Below, one piece after another: positions 28,357-38,382 of a DNA stretch of 64,000 nt. Each line of letters starts with the position of its first letter. Positions within the stretch are counted from its first letter, which is position 1. Where the stretch lies: contig NZ_JMEX01000008.1 in the NCBI RefSeq assembly GCF_000760735.1, positions 2,757,619 through 2,821,618 on the forward strand, in the 5' to 3' direction. The notes beneath the pieces were generated by a model, which worked only from the letters and a program-made list of their open reading frames with translations, searched no databases and had not been told where the DNA came from. This DNA comes from Rhodococcoides fascians A44A. Its GTDB lineage: Bacteria > Actinomycetota > Actinomycetes > Mycobacteriales > Mycobacteriaceae. A program made the position numbers and the translations under genes.

Positions 28357-30648
28357 GTGTCCGACAGCTTTGTGAAAATTGACACTGTCTCCGCCGCAGT
28401 CGCTACGCCGGATGTTGCGCAGCCGTACAAAGAACTCGGACTCAAGGACGACGAGTACGCCCGCATCAAGGAAATCCTCGGTCGCAGGCCGACGGATGCC
28501 GAGCTGGCGATGTACTCCGTCATGTGGAGCGAGCACTGCTCCTACAAGTCCTCCAAGGTGCACCTGAAGTACTTCGGCGAGACCACCACCGACGAGATGC
28601 GTAAGTCGATGCTCGCGGGTATCGGCGAGAATGCAGGCGTCGTCGACGTCGGTGACGGATGGGCCGTCACGTTCAAGGTGGAAAGCCACAATCACCCGTC
28701 GTACGTCGAGCCCTACCAGGGTGCGGCGACGGGCGTCGGCGGCATCGTCCGCGACATCATGGCCATGGGCGCGCGGCCCATCGCCGTCATGGACCAGCTG
28801 CGTTTCGGTGCTGCAGATGCGCCCGATACACGTCGCGTCCTCTCGGGCATCGTCTCCGGCGTCGGCGGCTACGGAAACTCGCTCGGCCTTCCCAACGTCG
28901 GCGGCGAAACGGTGTTCGACGCCTCCTACGCGGGCAACCCACTGCTCAACGCTCTGTGTGCAGGTGTCATGCGCGTCGAGGACATGCATCTCGCGTTCGC
29001 GTCGGGCCTGGGCAACAAGATCATCCTGTTCGGCGCTCGCACGGGTCTCGACGGCATCGGTGGCGTGTCCGTGCTGGCCTCGGAGACGTTCGACGGTGAT
29101 GAGACGGGAGGCGGCAGGAAGAAGCTTCCTGCCGTTCAGGTCGGCGACCCGTTCACCGAGAAGGTCCTCATCGAGGCGTGTCTCGAGCTGTATGCCGAGA
29201 AGCTCGTCGTCGGGATCCAGGACCTCGGCGGCGCCGGATTGTCCTGCGCGACGTCCGAACTCGCGTCGGCAGGCAGTGGTGGCATGCACATCGCGCTCGA
29301 GCAGGTCCCGATGCGCGCTACCGGCATGACCCCGGCCGAGGTGCTCTCGAGCGAGTCCCAGGAACGCATGTGCGCCGTGGTGACGCCGGAGAACGTCGAC
29401 AAGTTCATGGCCGTCTGCAAGAAGTGGGATGTTCTCGCGACGGTGATCGGCGAGGTCACCGACGGTGACAACCTCGAGATCACGTGGCACGGGGAGACCG
29501 TCGTCGACGTTCCGCCGAAGACCGTCGCCCACGAGGGCCCGGTGTACTCGCGGCCCGTGCAGCGTCCCGTCGCTCAGGACGCACTCGTCGCGAACACCAC
29601 GGCGTCGCTGAAGCGCCCCGAGACCGCCGAGGAACTGAAGGCAACGCTGCTGAAGATGATCGGCAGCCCACAGCTCTGCAGCCGCAAGTTCATCACCGAG
29701 CAGTACGACCGCTACGTCCGCGGGAATACCGTGCTGGCCGAGAACGCTGACGCCGGTGTGATTCGGATCGACGAGACGACTGGCCGCGGTATCGCGCTGG
29801 CCACGGACGCGTCGGGCCGGTACACCGCACTCGACCCGTACCAGGGCGCACAACTCGCGCTCGCCGAGGCGTTCCGCAACGTCGCCGTCACCGGTGCGAC
29901 CCCGAAGGCCGTCACCAACTGCCTCAACTTCGGATCGCCCGAGGATCCGGGCGTCATGTGGCAGTTCCAGCAGGCCGTTCGCGGTCTCGCCGACGGCTGC
30001 GTCACCCTCGGCATTCCCGTCACCGGCGGAAACGTCAGCTTCTACAACCAGACGGGCTCCGAAGCGATCCTCCCGACGCCGGTCGTCGGAGTCCTCGGTG
30101 TCATCGACGACGTGCACCGCCGCGTCCCCACCGGACTCGGCCTCGAGCCCGGCGAGACACTGATCCTCCTCGGCGACACCCACGACGAGTTCGACGGATC
30201 CATCTGGGCACAGGTCGAGCACGATCATCTCGGTGGCGTGCCGCCGAAGGTCGATCTGGCCCGCGAGCAGCTGCTCGCCGACATTCTGCTCGCCGGATCT
30301 CGTGACGGTCTGATCTCCGCCGCGCACGATCTCTCCGAGGGCGGCCTGGCTCAGGCTGTCGTCGAGGCAGCGTTGGCAGGCGAAACCGGTTGCCGCATCC
30401 TGCTTCCCGAAGGCGCCGACCCGTTCGTCACCTTGTTCTCCGAGTCCTCCGGCCGCGTGCTCGTCGCTGTGCCGCGCACCGAGGAGACTCGCTTCACCGG
30501 CATGTGCACCGCCCGTAACCTCCCGTGGACGCGCATCGGCGTCGTCGACGAGGGTTCGGACGAGATCGAAGTTCAGGGCCAGTTCGCCGTCGAGATGACC
30601 GAACTCCGTGACACTTTCGAGAGCACCCTTCCCAGACTTTTCGGGTAG
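28357..30648 (+). CDS. purL: FGAM synthase large subunit PurL
   Basis: 763 residues, the short (PurS/PurQ-dependent) form. Blocks include MWSEHCSYKSSK, FKVESHNHPSYVEP, GGIVRDIMAMGARP, QDLGGAGLSCATSELA and GGNVSFYNQTG. It makes FGAM from FGAR with ATP and PurQ ammonia. GTG start at 28357 as the first codon of SDSFVKIDTVS; AGGAAGGG lies further upstream. The membrane hydrolase gene starts five bases downstream. Confidence 0.97.
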   Translation: MSDSFVKIDTVSAAVATPDVAQPYKELGLKDDEYARIKEILGRRPTDAELAMYSVMWSEHCSYKSSKVHLKYFGETTTDEMRKSMLAGIGENAGVVDVGDGWAVTFKVESHNHPSYVEPYQGAATGVGGIVRDIMAMGARPIAVMDQLRFGAADAPDTRRVLSGIVSGVGGYGNSLGLPNVGGETVFDASYAGNPLLNALCAGVMRVEDMHLAFASGLGNKIILFGARTGLDGIGGVSVLASETFDGDETGGGRKKLPAVQVGDPFTEKVLIEACLELYAEKLVVGIQDLGGAGLSCATSELASAGSGGMHIALEQVPMRATGMTPAEVLSSESQERMCAVVTPENVDKFMAVCKKWDVLATVIGEVTDGDNLEITWHGETVVDVPPKTVAHEGPVYSRPVQRPVAQDALVANTTASLKRPETAEELKATLLKMIGSPQLCSRKFITEQYDRYVRGNTVLAENADAGVIRIDETTGRGIALATDASGRYTALDPYQGAQLALAEAFRNVAVTGATPKAVTNCLNFGSPEDPGVMWQFQQAVRGLADGCVTLGIPVTGGNVSFYNQTGSEAILPTPVVGVLGVIDDVHRRVPTGLGLEPGETLILLGDTHDEFDGSIWAQVEHDHLGGVPPKVDLAREQLLADILLAGSRDGLISAAHDLSEGGLAQAVVEAALAGETGCRILLPEGADPFVTLFSESSGRVLVAVPRTEETRFTGMCTARNLPWTRIGVVDEGSDEIEVQGQFAVEMTELRDTFESTLPRLFG

Positions 30649-30652
30649 GGCA

Positions 30653-32443
30653 GTGAGCGGGGGAGAGGCATCGGAAGGGGCCGTCGACACGGTCGAGCGT
30701 GAACACACGCATCACCGTCTGCCGATCGAGTTCGCGGTGCCTTCTCCCGAGCGGCATCCCCTCGTCATGTGGGCGTGGGGGCTGCTGAAACTCGATTTCA
30801 CGGGCATCGTCTTCAGCGCGCTGTTCTTCTGCTGGTCGCTGACACCGTCGCTGCTGCCGCGTGACTGGTTGTTCCAGGGACTGATCGGCGGAATCAACGC
30901 GGCCATCGGTTACGGCTTCGGCGTGGCCGTCGGCTGGGCGGCTCGGAGGTGGTACCTCGACCGGAAGACGTGGTGGCCCCTGCCGCGTCGGGTCGAGCTC
31001 TACGTCAAGTTCGCCATCCCGCCGCTCGCGATCCTCGCATCGCTGTACATGCTGTACCTGTCCGCCGGATGGCAGCGCGAACTTGCCGCGTTGATGGACG
31101 CCGAGGGAACGACCACCACCGGCTACTTCCGCACCGGTGCGTTGAGCATCGGCGTCGCCGCGCTGTTCATCTCGGGCATGCGTGTGCTGCGTGACCTGGT
31201 TCGCTTCGTCGCGCGCCAGCTCAACAAGGTCGTCAAGATGCCCCGTGAGGTCGCGAACGTCATCGGGGTCGTCCTCATCGTCGTTCTGGTCATCGCGCTC
31301 GTCCAAGGTGTTCTGCTGCGGGCAGTCTCCGACGTCACCAATTCGATCTTCAGCCTGCAGAACAACGAAACTCGCGAAGGCGCAGAACAACCCACCGAAC
31401 CCGAGCGATCCGGCAGCCCACAATCTCTCGCGCCCTGGGACACCCTCGGATTCGAAGGACGCAACTTCGTCTCCAGCGGACTGAGCGCACAGGAGATCTC
31501 CGACGGCCTCGGACAGCCTGCGCTGGAACCGATCCGCGCCTACGCCGGGTTGGAGACCGCCGAGACACAGGACGAGCGGCTCGACATCGTCGTACAGGAA
31601 CTCGAACGCACCGGAGCCTTCGAGCGTCAGGCCCTGGTCGTCGTCCCGACCACGGGAACCGGATGGGTCAACCCCACCGCGATCGAAGCCGAGGAACTGA
31701 TGTTCGGCGGCGACGTCGCCACCGTCGCCGCGCAGTACTCCTACCTACCCAGTTGGATCTCGTTCCTCGCCGAACGCGACAAAGCGGCCGAGGCGGGTAA
31801 GGCGTTGATCGACAAGGTCCACGAGCGCTGGCTACAGGAACCGGAGGCCACCAGGCCCAAGCTGTACGTCTACGGCGAAAGCCTCGGAACGCAGTCCGGT
31901 GAAGGTGCATTCGACGGTCTCGCCGAGATCCGGGACAGCGTCGACGGCGTCCTGTGGGTCGGGCCGCCGAACGCGAACCGGCTGTGGTCCCAGTTCAAGA
32001 ACCGCCGCGACCCGGGTAGCCCCGAAGTACGGCCCGTCTACGCCGATGGTCTCGTCGTCCGTTTCGCCGACAACTCGTCCGGGATCCCGCCCGAGGGTCA
32101 GCCGTGGCTCAGTCCCCGCATCCTCTACGTGCAGCACGCGTCCGACCCGGTCGTCTGGTGGTCGCCCGACCTGCTGTTCGAGCGCCCCGACTGGCTGTCG
32201 GAAGCTCCTGGCCCCGACCGTCTGCCCGACATGCGCTGGTTCCCGATCGTCACCTTCTGGCAAGTCGCAGCCGATCTGACCAACGCCGCGGGCGTGCCCG
32301 ACGGTCACGGTCACAACTACGGGACCCTCGTTCTCGACGGCTGGGTCGCCGTTGCGGCGCCCGCAGGATGGACTGCGGAGGACACCGAGAAAGTGCGCGC
32401 CGTGATGGACGAATACGCAGGTCGCGACGGCCCCGAGAAGTGA
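30653..32443 (+). CDS. Membrane alpha/beta-hydrolase (Abhydrolase_9/DUF2319-like)
   Basis: About 596 residues from GTG 30653. Four or five membrane segments fill roughly residues 45-225; a catalytic alpha/beta-hydrolase domain follows, with nucleophile Ser in YVYGESLGTQSGE and a His in DGHGHNYGTL. The active domain probably faces out. Related mycobacterial proteins are lipase/esterase-like, but the substrate is not known. It follows purL by 4 bases and overlaps the next gene (GTGA), so the three are likely one transcript. Confidence 0.85.
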   Translation: MSGGEASEGAVDTVEREHTHHRLPIEFAVPSPERHPLVMWAWGLLKLDFTGIVFSALFFCWSLTPSLLPRDWLFQGLIGGINAAIGYGFGVAVGWAARRWYLDRKTWWPLPRRVELYVKFAIPPLAILASLYMLYLSAGWQRELAALMDAEGTTTTGYFRTGALSIGVAALFISGMRVLRDLVRFVARQLNKVVKMPREVANVIGVVLIVVLVIALVQGVLLRAVSDVTNSIFSLQNNETREGAEQPTEPERSGSPQSLAPWDTLGFEGRNFVSSGLSAQEISDGLGQPALEPIRAYAGLETAETQDERLDIVVQELERTGAFERQALVVVPTTGTGWVNPTAIEAEELMFGGDVATVAAQYSYLPSWISFLAERDKAAEAGKALIDKVHERWLQEPEATRPKLYVYGESLGTQSGEGAFDGLAEIRDSVDGVLWVGPPNANRLWSQFKNRRDPGSPEVRPVYADGLVVRFADNSSGIPPEGQPWLSPRILYVQHASDPVVWWSPDLLFERPDWLSEAPGPDRLPDMRWFPIVTFWQVAADLTNAAGVPDGHGHNYGTLVLDGWVAVAAPAGWTAEDTEKVRAVMDEYAGRDGPEK

Positions 32444-33018
32444 AAGGTCTCGCTCTGGGCGCGGTCACGACGGCATGGAGTACGGCCGTCGTACCTGCGC
32501 TGAACTTGCCTGACCGACCGCGCACGGTGGTGAACGCAGCGTTCGGGATTTCGCTGGCCGCAGTGACACGGGCTCCGCTCGGGTTGAGCAAATGGCGAAG
32601 CGGTCTGAAGTGGGGGCTCGGTGCGGCGGCGGTACCCGCCCTGGGTTCGGTCGTGATCGCATCCGTACCCGCGCTGGCCACCCGAGTTCGACCGTCGGAC
32701 GACAACCTCGCCGAGTGGGTGTTGTTTCGGATCCCGATCGGAACCGTCGTCACCGAAGAGCTGGTGTTCAGAGCCGTGTTCGACGACGTGTCCCCGTCGC
32801 TGTCGCCGGTGTTCTTCGGCCTCTGGCACATCCATCCCGCCCGTGCTGCCGGCGATTCCGTTCCCGGAACGGTGGCGGGCACCTATCTGGCAGGTCTGTT
32901 GTTCTCGTGGCTCCGACGCCGCGGCGGTGTTCTCGCGCCGATGATTCTTCACTACGGGGTGAACGCCTCCGGAGCGGTCCTGGCTGCATACAATTCGACC
33001 GCGCAGGGCCGGATGTGA
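32440..33018 (+). CDS. CPBP-family intramembrane metalloprotease
   Basis: 192 residues, several hydrophobic segments. All three CPBP motifs are visible: TEELVFR (EExxxR), FFGLWHIHP (FxxxH) and LHYGVNASG (HxxxN). The family includes Rce1 and bacteriocin-processing or self-immunity proteases. GTG start overlaps the stop of the membrane hydrolase (GTGA), which suggests that the two act together. Substrate unknown. Confidence 0.88.
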   Translation: MKGLALGAVTTAWSTAVVPALNLPDRPRTVVNAAFGISLAAVTRAPLGLSKWRSGLKWGLGAAAVPALGSVVIASVPALATRVRPSDDNLAEWVLFRIPIGTVVTEELVFRAVFDDVSPSLSPVFFGLWHIHPARAAGDSVPGTVAGTYLAGLLFSWLRRRGGVLAPMILHYGVNASGAVLAAYNSTAQGRM

Positions 33019-33104
33019 CCTGCCGGGCGGACTTCTGTGCACTGGGGACCGCGTCCTGAGCCGGGAGTGGAGCCTGCAGGAACGACCCGAATAGGCTGAT
33101 CGGC

Positions 33105-33491
33105 ATGGCTCCGAGTAAGACGGTCACCCCCGAGCAGGTTCGAACCGCCGTTCTGGCCGTCGCAGACTGGGTGCACGACGCCTCGGCGCCGAAGCCTCCG
33201 CGCTCGGCACTGGCCGACGCGGTGCGCACGACCGCCCGCACGCTCGCCCAGGTCGCACCGGGATCCAGCGTCGAGGTTCGGGTTCCGCCGTTCGTCGCGG
33301 TGCAGTGCATCGTCGGCCCGCGGCACACCAGGGGCACACCTCCCAATGTGGTCGAGACCGATCCGCGCACGTGGCTGGAGGTCGCGACCGGAGTCCGAGC
33401 GTTCGACGACGCCCTGAACGACGGTTCGATCACGGCGTCGGGCAGCAGGGCGAGCGAAGTCGGACATTGGTTACCGATCCTGCGTGCCTGA
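33105..33491 (+). CDS. Sterol-carrier-family protein (Rv0807-like)
   Basis: 128 residues with the block SSVEVRVPPFVAVQCI followed by RGTPPNVVETDPRTWLEVATG, which is the pattern of the small SCP-2-like proteins found next to purF in mycolic-acid actinobacteria. No signal peptide. Function not established; the constant purF linkage is notable. Confidence 0.8.
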   Translation: MAPSKTVTPEQVRTAVLAVADWVHDASAPKPPRSALADAVRTTARTLAQVAPGSSVEVRVPPFVAVQCIVGPRHTRGTPPNVVETDPRTWLEVATGVRAFDDALNDGSITASGSRASEVGHWLPILRA

Positions 33492-33626
33492 CGTAGGCCA
33501 AGTGGACAGCCGGTTACCGCAAAACAGACAACCGGGGAATGTCACTCGCCCACGATGCGTTGCCATGGCCTGTGTGCCCGTAGACTGGTACATGCCCCCC
33601 GCCCCGTCCCCCAAGGGAGCAGTGTT

Positions 33627-35192
33627 GTGACCTCTGCCGATATCTCGGTCGACAGTCCAAATCTTCTGGTAGGCAAGCCTGTAGACGAACCCGAGAACGA
33701 ACCTCGGGAAGAATGCGGCGTATTCGGAGTGTGGGCCCCGGGGGAGGATGTAGCCAAGCTCTCCTATTACGGCCTGTACGCACTGCAGCACAGAGGCCAG
33801 GAAGCTGCCGGCATCGCCGTCTCCGACGGTTCCCAGGTCCTGGTGTTCAAAGATCTCGGCCTGGTCAGCCAGGTGTTCGACGAGCAGACCCTCGGCGCCA
33901 TGCCGGGGCACGTCGCCATCGGACACTGCCGCTACTCCACCAGCGGCTCGGTGACGTGGGAAAATGCGCAGCCGATCTTCCGGACCACGACGGCCGGTAC
34001 GGGTATCGCCCTCGGCCACAACGGCAACCTCGTCAACTTCGCCGAACTGGCGACGCGAGCCCGCGAAGAGGGCCTGATCAGCGACCGGTTGCAGGGCAAC
34101 GGCACGTCGGATTCCGATGTCGTCACCGCACTGCTGGCGCACAAGGCCGCAGACCGCACCATCGAGCAAGCTGCGATGGAACTGCTCCCCACTCTGAAGG
34201 GCGCATTCTGCCTCACCTTCATGGACGAGCACACGCTGTACGCCGCGCGTGATCCCCACGGAATCCGTCCGCTGTCCCTCGGACGCCTGGACCGAGGATG
34301 GGTCGTCGCCAGCGAGACCGCAGCGCTCGACATCGTCGGAGCCGCATTCGTGCGTGACATCGAGCCGGGCGAACTCCTGGCCATCGACGCCGACGGTGTT
34401 CGCTCCTCGCGGTTCGCGGCGCCGGAACCCAAGGGCTGCGTGTTCGAGTACGTCTACCTCGCGCGCCCGGACTCCGTCATCGGTGGCCGTTCGGTGCACT
34501 CCACTCGCGTCGAGATCGGTCGTCGGCTCGCCGAGGAGCACCCCGCCGAGGGTGACCTGGTGATTCCGGTTCCCGAGTCGGGAACGCCCGCTGCCGTCGG
34601 ATTCGCGCAGGGCTCCGGAATTCCGTACGGCCAGGGACTGATGAAGAACGCCTACGTGGGACGTACGTTCATCCAGCCGTCGCAGACCATCCGGCAACTC
34701 GGAATCCGCCTCAAGCTCAACCCCCTCAAAGAGGTCATTCGGGGCAAAAGGCTCGTGGTCGTGGACGATTCGATCGTGCGCGGCAATACTCAGCGCGCCC
34801 TGATCAGGATGCTGCGGGAAGCCGGTGCGCTCGAGATCCACGTACGGATCGCGTCGCCGCCCGTCCGCTGGCCATGCTTCTACGGTATCGACTTCGCGTC
34901 TCCCGCCGAGTTGATCGCCAACGGCGTCGACTCCGAGGACGGAATCCTCGAAGGGGTGCGTCAAGCCATCGGTGCCGACTCCCTCGGTTACATCTCCACC
35001 GAAGGCATGATCGCGGCGTCGGAGCAGCCCGAATCTCGGCTGTGCACCGCATGTTTCACGGGCAAGTACCCCATCGAGCTTCCCGCCGACAACGCACTGG
35101 GCAAGCACGTCCTCGAAGGCATGCTCGCCACCGCCGCCGGACAGGCGTCGGAATCCACCAACGCCAACGTGAGTGCTCTCAGCAGGCCCTGA
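33627..35192 (+). CDS. purF: Amidophosphoribosyltransferase
   Basis: 521 residues. First step of purine synthesis: PRPP plus glutamine to phosphoribosylamine. A ~30-residue propeptide precedes the N-terminal nucleophile Cys in REECGVFGVW. PRPP loop: VVVDDSIVRGNT. IGHCRYSTSG is the glutaminase block, and four cysteines, including those of SRLCTACFTG, suggest the Fe-S cluster form. The start is GTG 33627 with AAGGGAG upstream; earlier in-frame starts lack a site. Convergent with asnB. Confidence 0.97.
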   Translation: MTSADISVDSPNLLVGKPVDEPENEPREECGVFGVWAPGEDVAKLSYYGLYALQHRGQEAAGIAVSDGSQVLVFKDLGLVSQVFDEQTLGAMPGHVAIGHCRYSTSGSVTWENAQPIFRTTTAGTGIALGHNGNLVNFAELATRAREEGLISDRLQGNGTSDSDVVTALLAHKAADRTIEQAAMELLPTLKGAFCLTFMDEHTLYAARDPHGIRPLSLGRLDRGWVVASETAALDIVGAAFVRDIEPGELLAIDADGVRSSRFAAPEPKGCVFEYVYLARPDSVIGGRSVHSTRVEIGRRLAEEHPAEGDLVIPVPESGTPAAVGFAQGSGIPYGQGLMKNAYVGRTFIQPSQTIRQLGIRLKLNPLKEVIRGKRLVVVDDSIVRGNTQRALIRMLREAGALEIHVRIASPPVRWPCFYGIDFASPAELIANGVDSEDGILEGVRQAIGADSLGYISTEGMIAASEQPESRLCTACFTGKYPIELPADNALGKHVLEGMLATAAGQASESTNANVSALSRP

Positions 35193-35215
35193 TCCGCTGA
35201 CGTGCGGCGGAGCCG

Positions 35216-37033
35216 CTACAGACTGATGGTGTGATCGGCCAGCCAGGAGTTGATGCCGACTACCCGCTCCGCGGCATGCCGGGCGTGCGGATCGTTCTGA
35301 GCGCCCAGGATCTTCTCGACGCCGGTTCGGTCCAGCAGGGCCGCGATCGGTGCGTTGGAATCGTCCAGAACGGCGCCGAGCTCCTGCAGGATCGTCTTCG
35401 AGTACTGCGGATCCTGGGTGCTCGGGTACGGGCTCTTCACACGGTGCACGACCGACTGCGGCAGTAGATCCGCCGTCGCGGCACGCAGAAGGCTCTTCTC
35501 GCGGCCGTCGAAGGTCTTGAACGCCCAGGGTGTACCGAACACGTACTGCACCAGGCGGTGATCGCAGAACGGCACCCGAACCTCCAGCCCCACGGCCATG
35601 CTCATCCTGTCCTTGCGCTCGAGCAGCAACGGAAGGAAGCGAGTCAGGTAGAGGTAGGAGATCTCGCGCATCCGGGCTTCCAGGCCCTCGTCACCGGGTC
35701 GTCTCGGAACTTCCGCCAGCGCCCGCCGATACTCATTCTCGTAGTACCCCTCCATGTCGAGCTGACGTTGCAGATCGAGCGAGAACGGCGACGTCGTGTC
35801 CCTGCCCTGCGCCATCGACCCGGCCAGCCATGGGAACGTATCGGCGGCAACCACGTTCGGGTCGTGGAAATCGGCGTACCCGCCGAACACCTCGTCCGCG
35901 GACTCGCCGGACAGCGCCACCGTCGATTGCTCGCGTACGGCCTTGAACAGCAGATACAGCGAGGTGTCCATGTCGCCGAGTCCCGGGTAGTCCCGTGCGG
36001 CCAGCACGGCTGCCCGGTGAACCGGATCGAGCAGGTCGTCGTTGCTCAGCACGATGTCTCGGTGGTCCGACGCCACGTGCTGGGCCACGTCCTGCACGAA
36101 CTTCGTGTCGGGCGCGTCGCGGAGACCGTCGGCGACGAAGTTGTCCGCGTACCCCACGAAGTCGACCGCGAACGACCGCACAGGTCCGGTGCCCTCGGCG
36201 GCGAGCCGGCCGGCCGCGAGTGCGGTCAACGCCGACGAGTCGAGCCCTCCCGACAGGAGTGTGCACAGAGGAACGTCGGCGATGAGCTGGCGAGATGCAG
36301 TGTCGTCCAGCAGCTCTCGAACCGTGCGGATCGTGGTGTCGAGGTCATGGGTGTGCTCGTGATCGTCGAGGCCCCAGTATTTCACTTCGTGTGCACCGTG
36401 CGCGGTCACTCGAACGACGTGACCGGGCGGAACTTCCTTCATACCGTCGAACACCGCGTTCGACGGATCGGCGACGAAACCGAGGAGTCGACGCAGACCG
36501 TCGATACCGACGTTCTTGGAGGCCAGTGAATTGGCAAGTATCGCTTTCGGTTCGGAGCCGAACAGGACTCCGTCCTCGGTTTCGAGGTAGTAGAGGGGCT
36601 TGACGCCCAGGCGGTCGCGGACGAGGAGGAGTTCCTCGGTTGCTGTGTCCCACAGTGCGTACGCGAACATGCCGTTGAGTTGTGGGACCGCGTTCTCGCC
36701 CCACTTCTCGTGGGCGCGAAGAACCACCTCGGTGTCACTGCTGGTTCGGAAGTCGCCGCCGATCACTCCGCGGAGCTCGCGGAAGTTGTAGGTCTCGCCG
36801 CTGTAGACGATGACGGCTTCGGTGCCGTCGAGCCTGCGGTGGATCATCGGCTGATGGCCACCGGGTAGGTCGATGATGGCGAGGCGACGATGCCCGAGGG
36901 CTGCGTGCTCGGACGTCCACAGTCCCTCGTCATCGGGTCCTCGTCGGGTCATGGTGTCGGTCATGGCGCGCAGCGTTCGATTTTCGCCACGTAGATCCCG
37001 CCCGTAGGACACCCATCCCGTGATTCCGCACAT
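35216..37033 (-). CDS. asnB: Asparagine synthase, glutamine-hydrolysing
   Basis: 605 residues. The start must be ATG 37033 because Cys2 (MCGITGWVSYG) is the glutaminase nucleophile; AGGAGG lies six bases upstream. Glutaminase blocks: RRGPDDEGLW, GHRRLAIIDLPGGHQPM. The C-terminal synthetase domain has the pyrophosphate loop LLSGGLDSSAL and GESADEVFGGY. It makes asparagine from aspartate. It lies inside the purF-purM pair, which are adjacent in M. tuberculosis, so it looks inserted into the purine backbone. Confidence 0.96.
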   Translation of the reverse strand: MCGITGWVSYGRDLRGENRTLRAMTDTMTRRGPDDEGLWTSEHAALGHRRLAIIDLPGGHQPMIHRRLDGTEAVIVYSGETYNFRELRGVIGGDFRTSSDTEVVLRAHEKWGENAVPQLNGMFAYALWDTATEELLLVRDRLGVKPLYYLETEDGVLFGSEPKAILANSLASKNVGIDGLRRLLGFVADPSNAVFDGMKEVPPGHVVRVTAHGAHEVKYWGLDDHEHTHDLDTTIRTVRELLDDTASRQLIADVPLCTLLSGGLDSSALTALAAGRLAAEGTGPVRSFAVDFVGYADNFVADGLRDAPDTKFVQDVAQHVASDHRDIVLSNDDLLDPVHRAAVLAARDYPGLGDMDTSLYLLFKAVREQSTVALSGESADEVFGGYADFHDPNVVAADTFPWLAGSMAQGRDTTSPFSLDLQRQLDMEGYYENEYRRALAEVPRRPGDEGLEARMREISYLYLTRFLPLLLERKDRMSMAVGLEVRVPFCDHRLVQYVFGTPWAFKTFDGREKSLLRAATADLLPQSVVHRVKSPYPSTQDPQYSKTILQELGAVLDDSNAPIAALLDRTGVEKILGAQNDPHARHAAERVVGINSWLADHTISL

Positions 37034-37214
37034 ATGTTGCCTCCTGGTCCGAAGTCCCCCGACCGGCACATCGACGCAACAAGAACGTTACGCGAACTAA
37101 ATAGTCTCGGCTACATCCACGGCATCCTGCATCGACGGATCGGACTCCGGTACCGTTAGAGCGCAATTGCGCGCATTTGGTGTGCAACGATCACGAGTAC
37201 AAGGCTGGAGCCGC

Positions 37215-38312
37215 ATGACCGAGGAAACCCGACCACAGAGCGCAACCTCCTCGGGTGGTGCTTCCTACGCTGCGGCCGGCGTCGACATCGCCGCGGGTGA
37301 CCGGGCCGTCGAGCTGTTCGCGCCGCTGGCGAAGAAGGCATCGCGTCCCGAGGTCATGGGTGGCCTGGGCGGATTCGCCGGCCTCTTCGCGCTCAAGGGT
37401 GACTACCGCGAACCGATTCTCGCTGCGTCCACCGACGGCGTCGGCACCAAGATCGCCGTCGCGCAGGCGCTCGGCAAGCACGACACCCTCGGGCTCGACC
37501 TCGTCGCGATGGTCGTCGACGACCTCGTCGTGTGCGGAGCCGAACCGCTGTTCCTGCAGGACTACATCGCCGTGGGGCGCGTCGTCCCCGAGATGGTCGC
37601 AGAACTCGTCAAGGGCATCGCAGAGGGCTGCGTCATCGCCGGCTGTGCGCTCCTCGGCGGCGAGACGGCCGAGCACCCCGGGCTCATGGCCGACGGGGAC
37701 TACGACCTCTCCGCCACCGGCGTGGGCGTCGTCGAGGCCGATGCAGTCCTCGGACCGGACCGTGTGCGTCCCGGTGACGTCGTGATCGCGATGGGCTCGT
37801 CGGGACTGCACTCCAACGGATACTCCCTGGCGCGCAAGGTTCTGCTCGAGATCAACCACATGGACCTCGGCGGGCACGTCGAGGAGTTCGGCCGCACCCT
37901 GGGCGAAGAATTGCTCGAGCCGACGAAGATCTACGCCAAGGACTGCCTTGCACTCGCCGCGGAAACCGACGTGCGCACGTTCTGCCACGTCACCGGCGGC
38001 GGGCTTGCCAACAATCTCGGACGTGTGATGCCTGCAGGCCTCGTCGCAGAACTCGACCGTACGACGTGGAGCCCAGCGCCGGTGTTCTCGCTGATCGCCC
38101 AGCGTGGCCGCGTCGAGCGCGCCGAGATGGAGCAGACGTTCAACATGGGCGTCGGCATGGTCGCCATCGTCGCACCCGAGGACGTCGACCGTGCACTGGC
38201 CGTGTTGACGGCGCGGCACATCGACTGCTGGACTCTGGGAACGGTCAAGAAGTCGAGCGACAAGTCCGCGACCGAGCGAGCGCTTCTGCTGGGTAACCAC
38301 CCACGCTTCTGA
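37215..38312 (+). CDS. purM: Phosphoribosylformylglycinamidine cyclo-ligase (AIR synthetase)
   Basis: 365 residues. Makes AIR from FGAM with ATP. Family blocks: SYAAAGVDIAAGDRAVE, STDGVGTKIAVAQ, GCALLGGETAEHPG, SSGLHSNGYSL and HVTGGGLANNLGRV. The ATG at 37215 gives the usual short N-terminal lead. Divergent from asnB over 181 bases; followed by a strong hairpin. Confidence 0.97.
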   Translation: MTEETRPQSATSSGGASYAAAGVDIAAGDRAVELFAPLAKKASRPEVMGGLGGFAGLFALKGDYREPILAASTDGVGTKIAVAQALGKHDTLGLDLVAMVVDDLVVCGAEPLFLQDYIAVGRVVPEMVAELVKGIAEGCVIAGCALLGGETAEHPGLMADGDYDLSATGVGVVEADAVLGPDRVRPGDVVIAMGSSGLHSNGYSLARKVLLEINHMDLGGHVEEFGRTLGEELLEPTKIYAKDCLALAAETDVRTFCHVTGGGLANNLGRVMPAGLVAELDRTTWSPAPVFSLIAQRGRVERAEMEQTFNMGVGMVAIVAPEDVDRALAVLTARHIDCWTLGTVKKSSDKSATERALLLGNHPRF

Positions 38313-38332
38313 GCGACCAGCACGAACGACAA

Positions 38333-38363
38333 TGAGGGGGAGCCGCCGTGCGGCTCCCCCTCA
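38333..38363. terminator. Bidirectional terminator, purM / DUF3073 gene
   Basis: A perfect 14-bp stem (38333-38346 with 38350-38363) with a 3-base loop, followed by CTTCGTTGT. It lies between the convergent purM and DUF3073 genes. Confidence 0.85.
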
Positions 38364-38382
38364 CTTCGTTGTCAACTCGCTG

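Noticed and set aside
28216..30708. An 830-codon open frame on the minus strand
   Set aside because: Exactly antisense to purL, with no domain and a biased composition.
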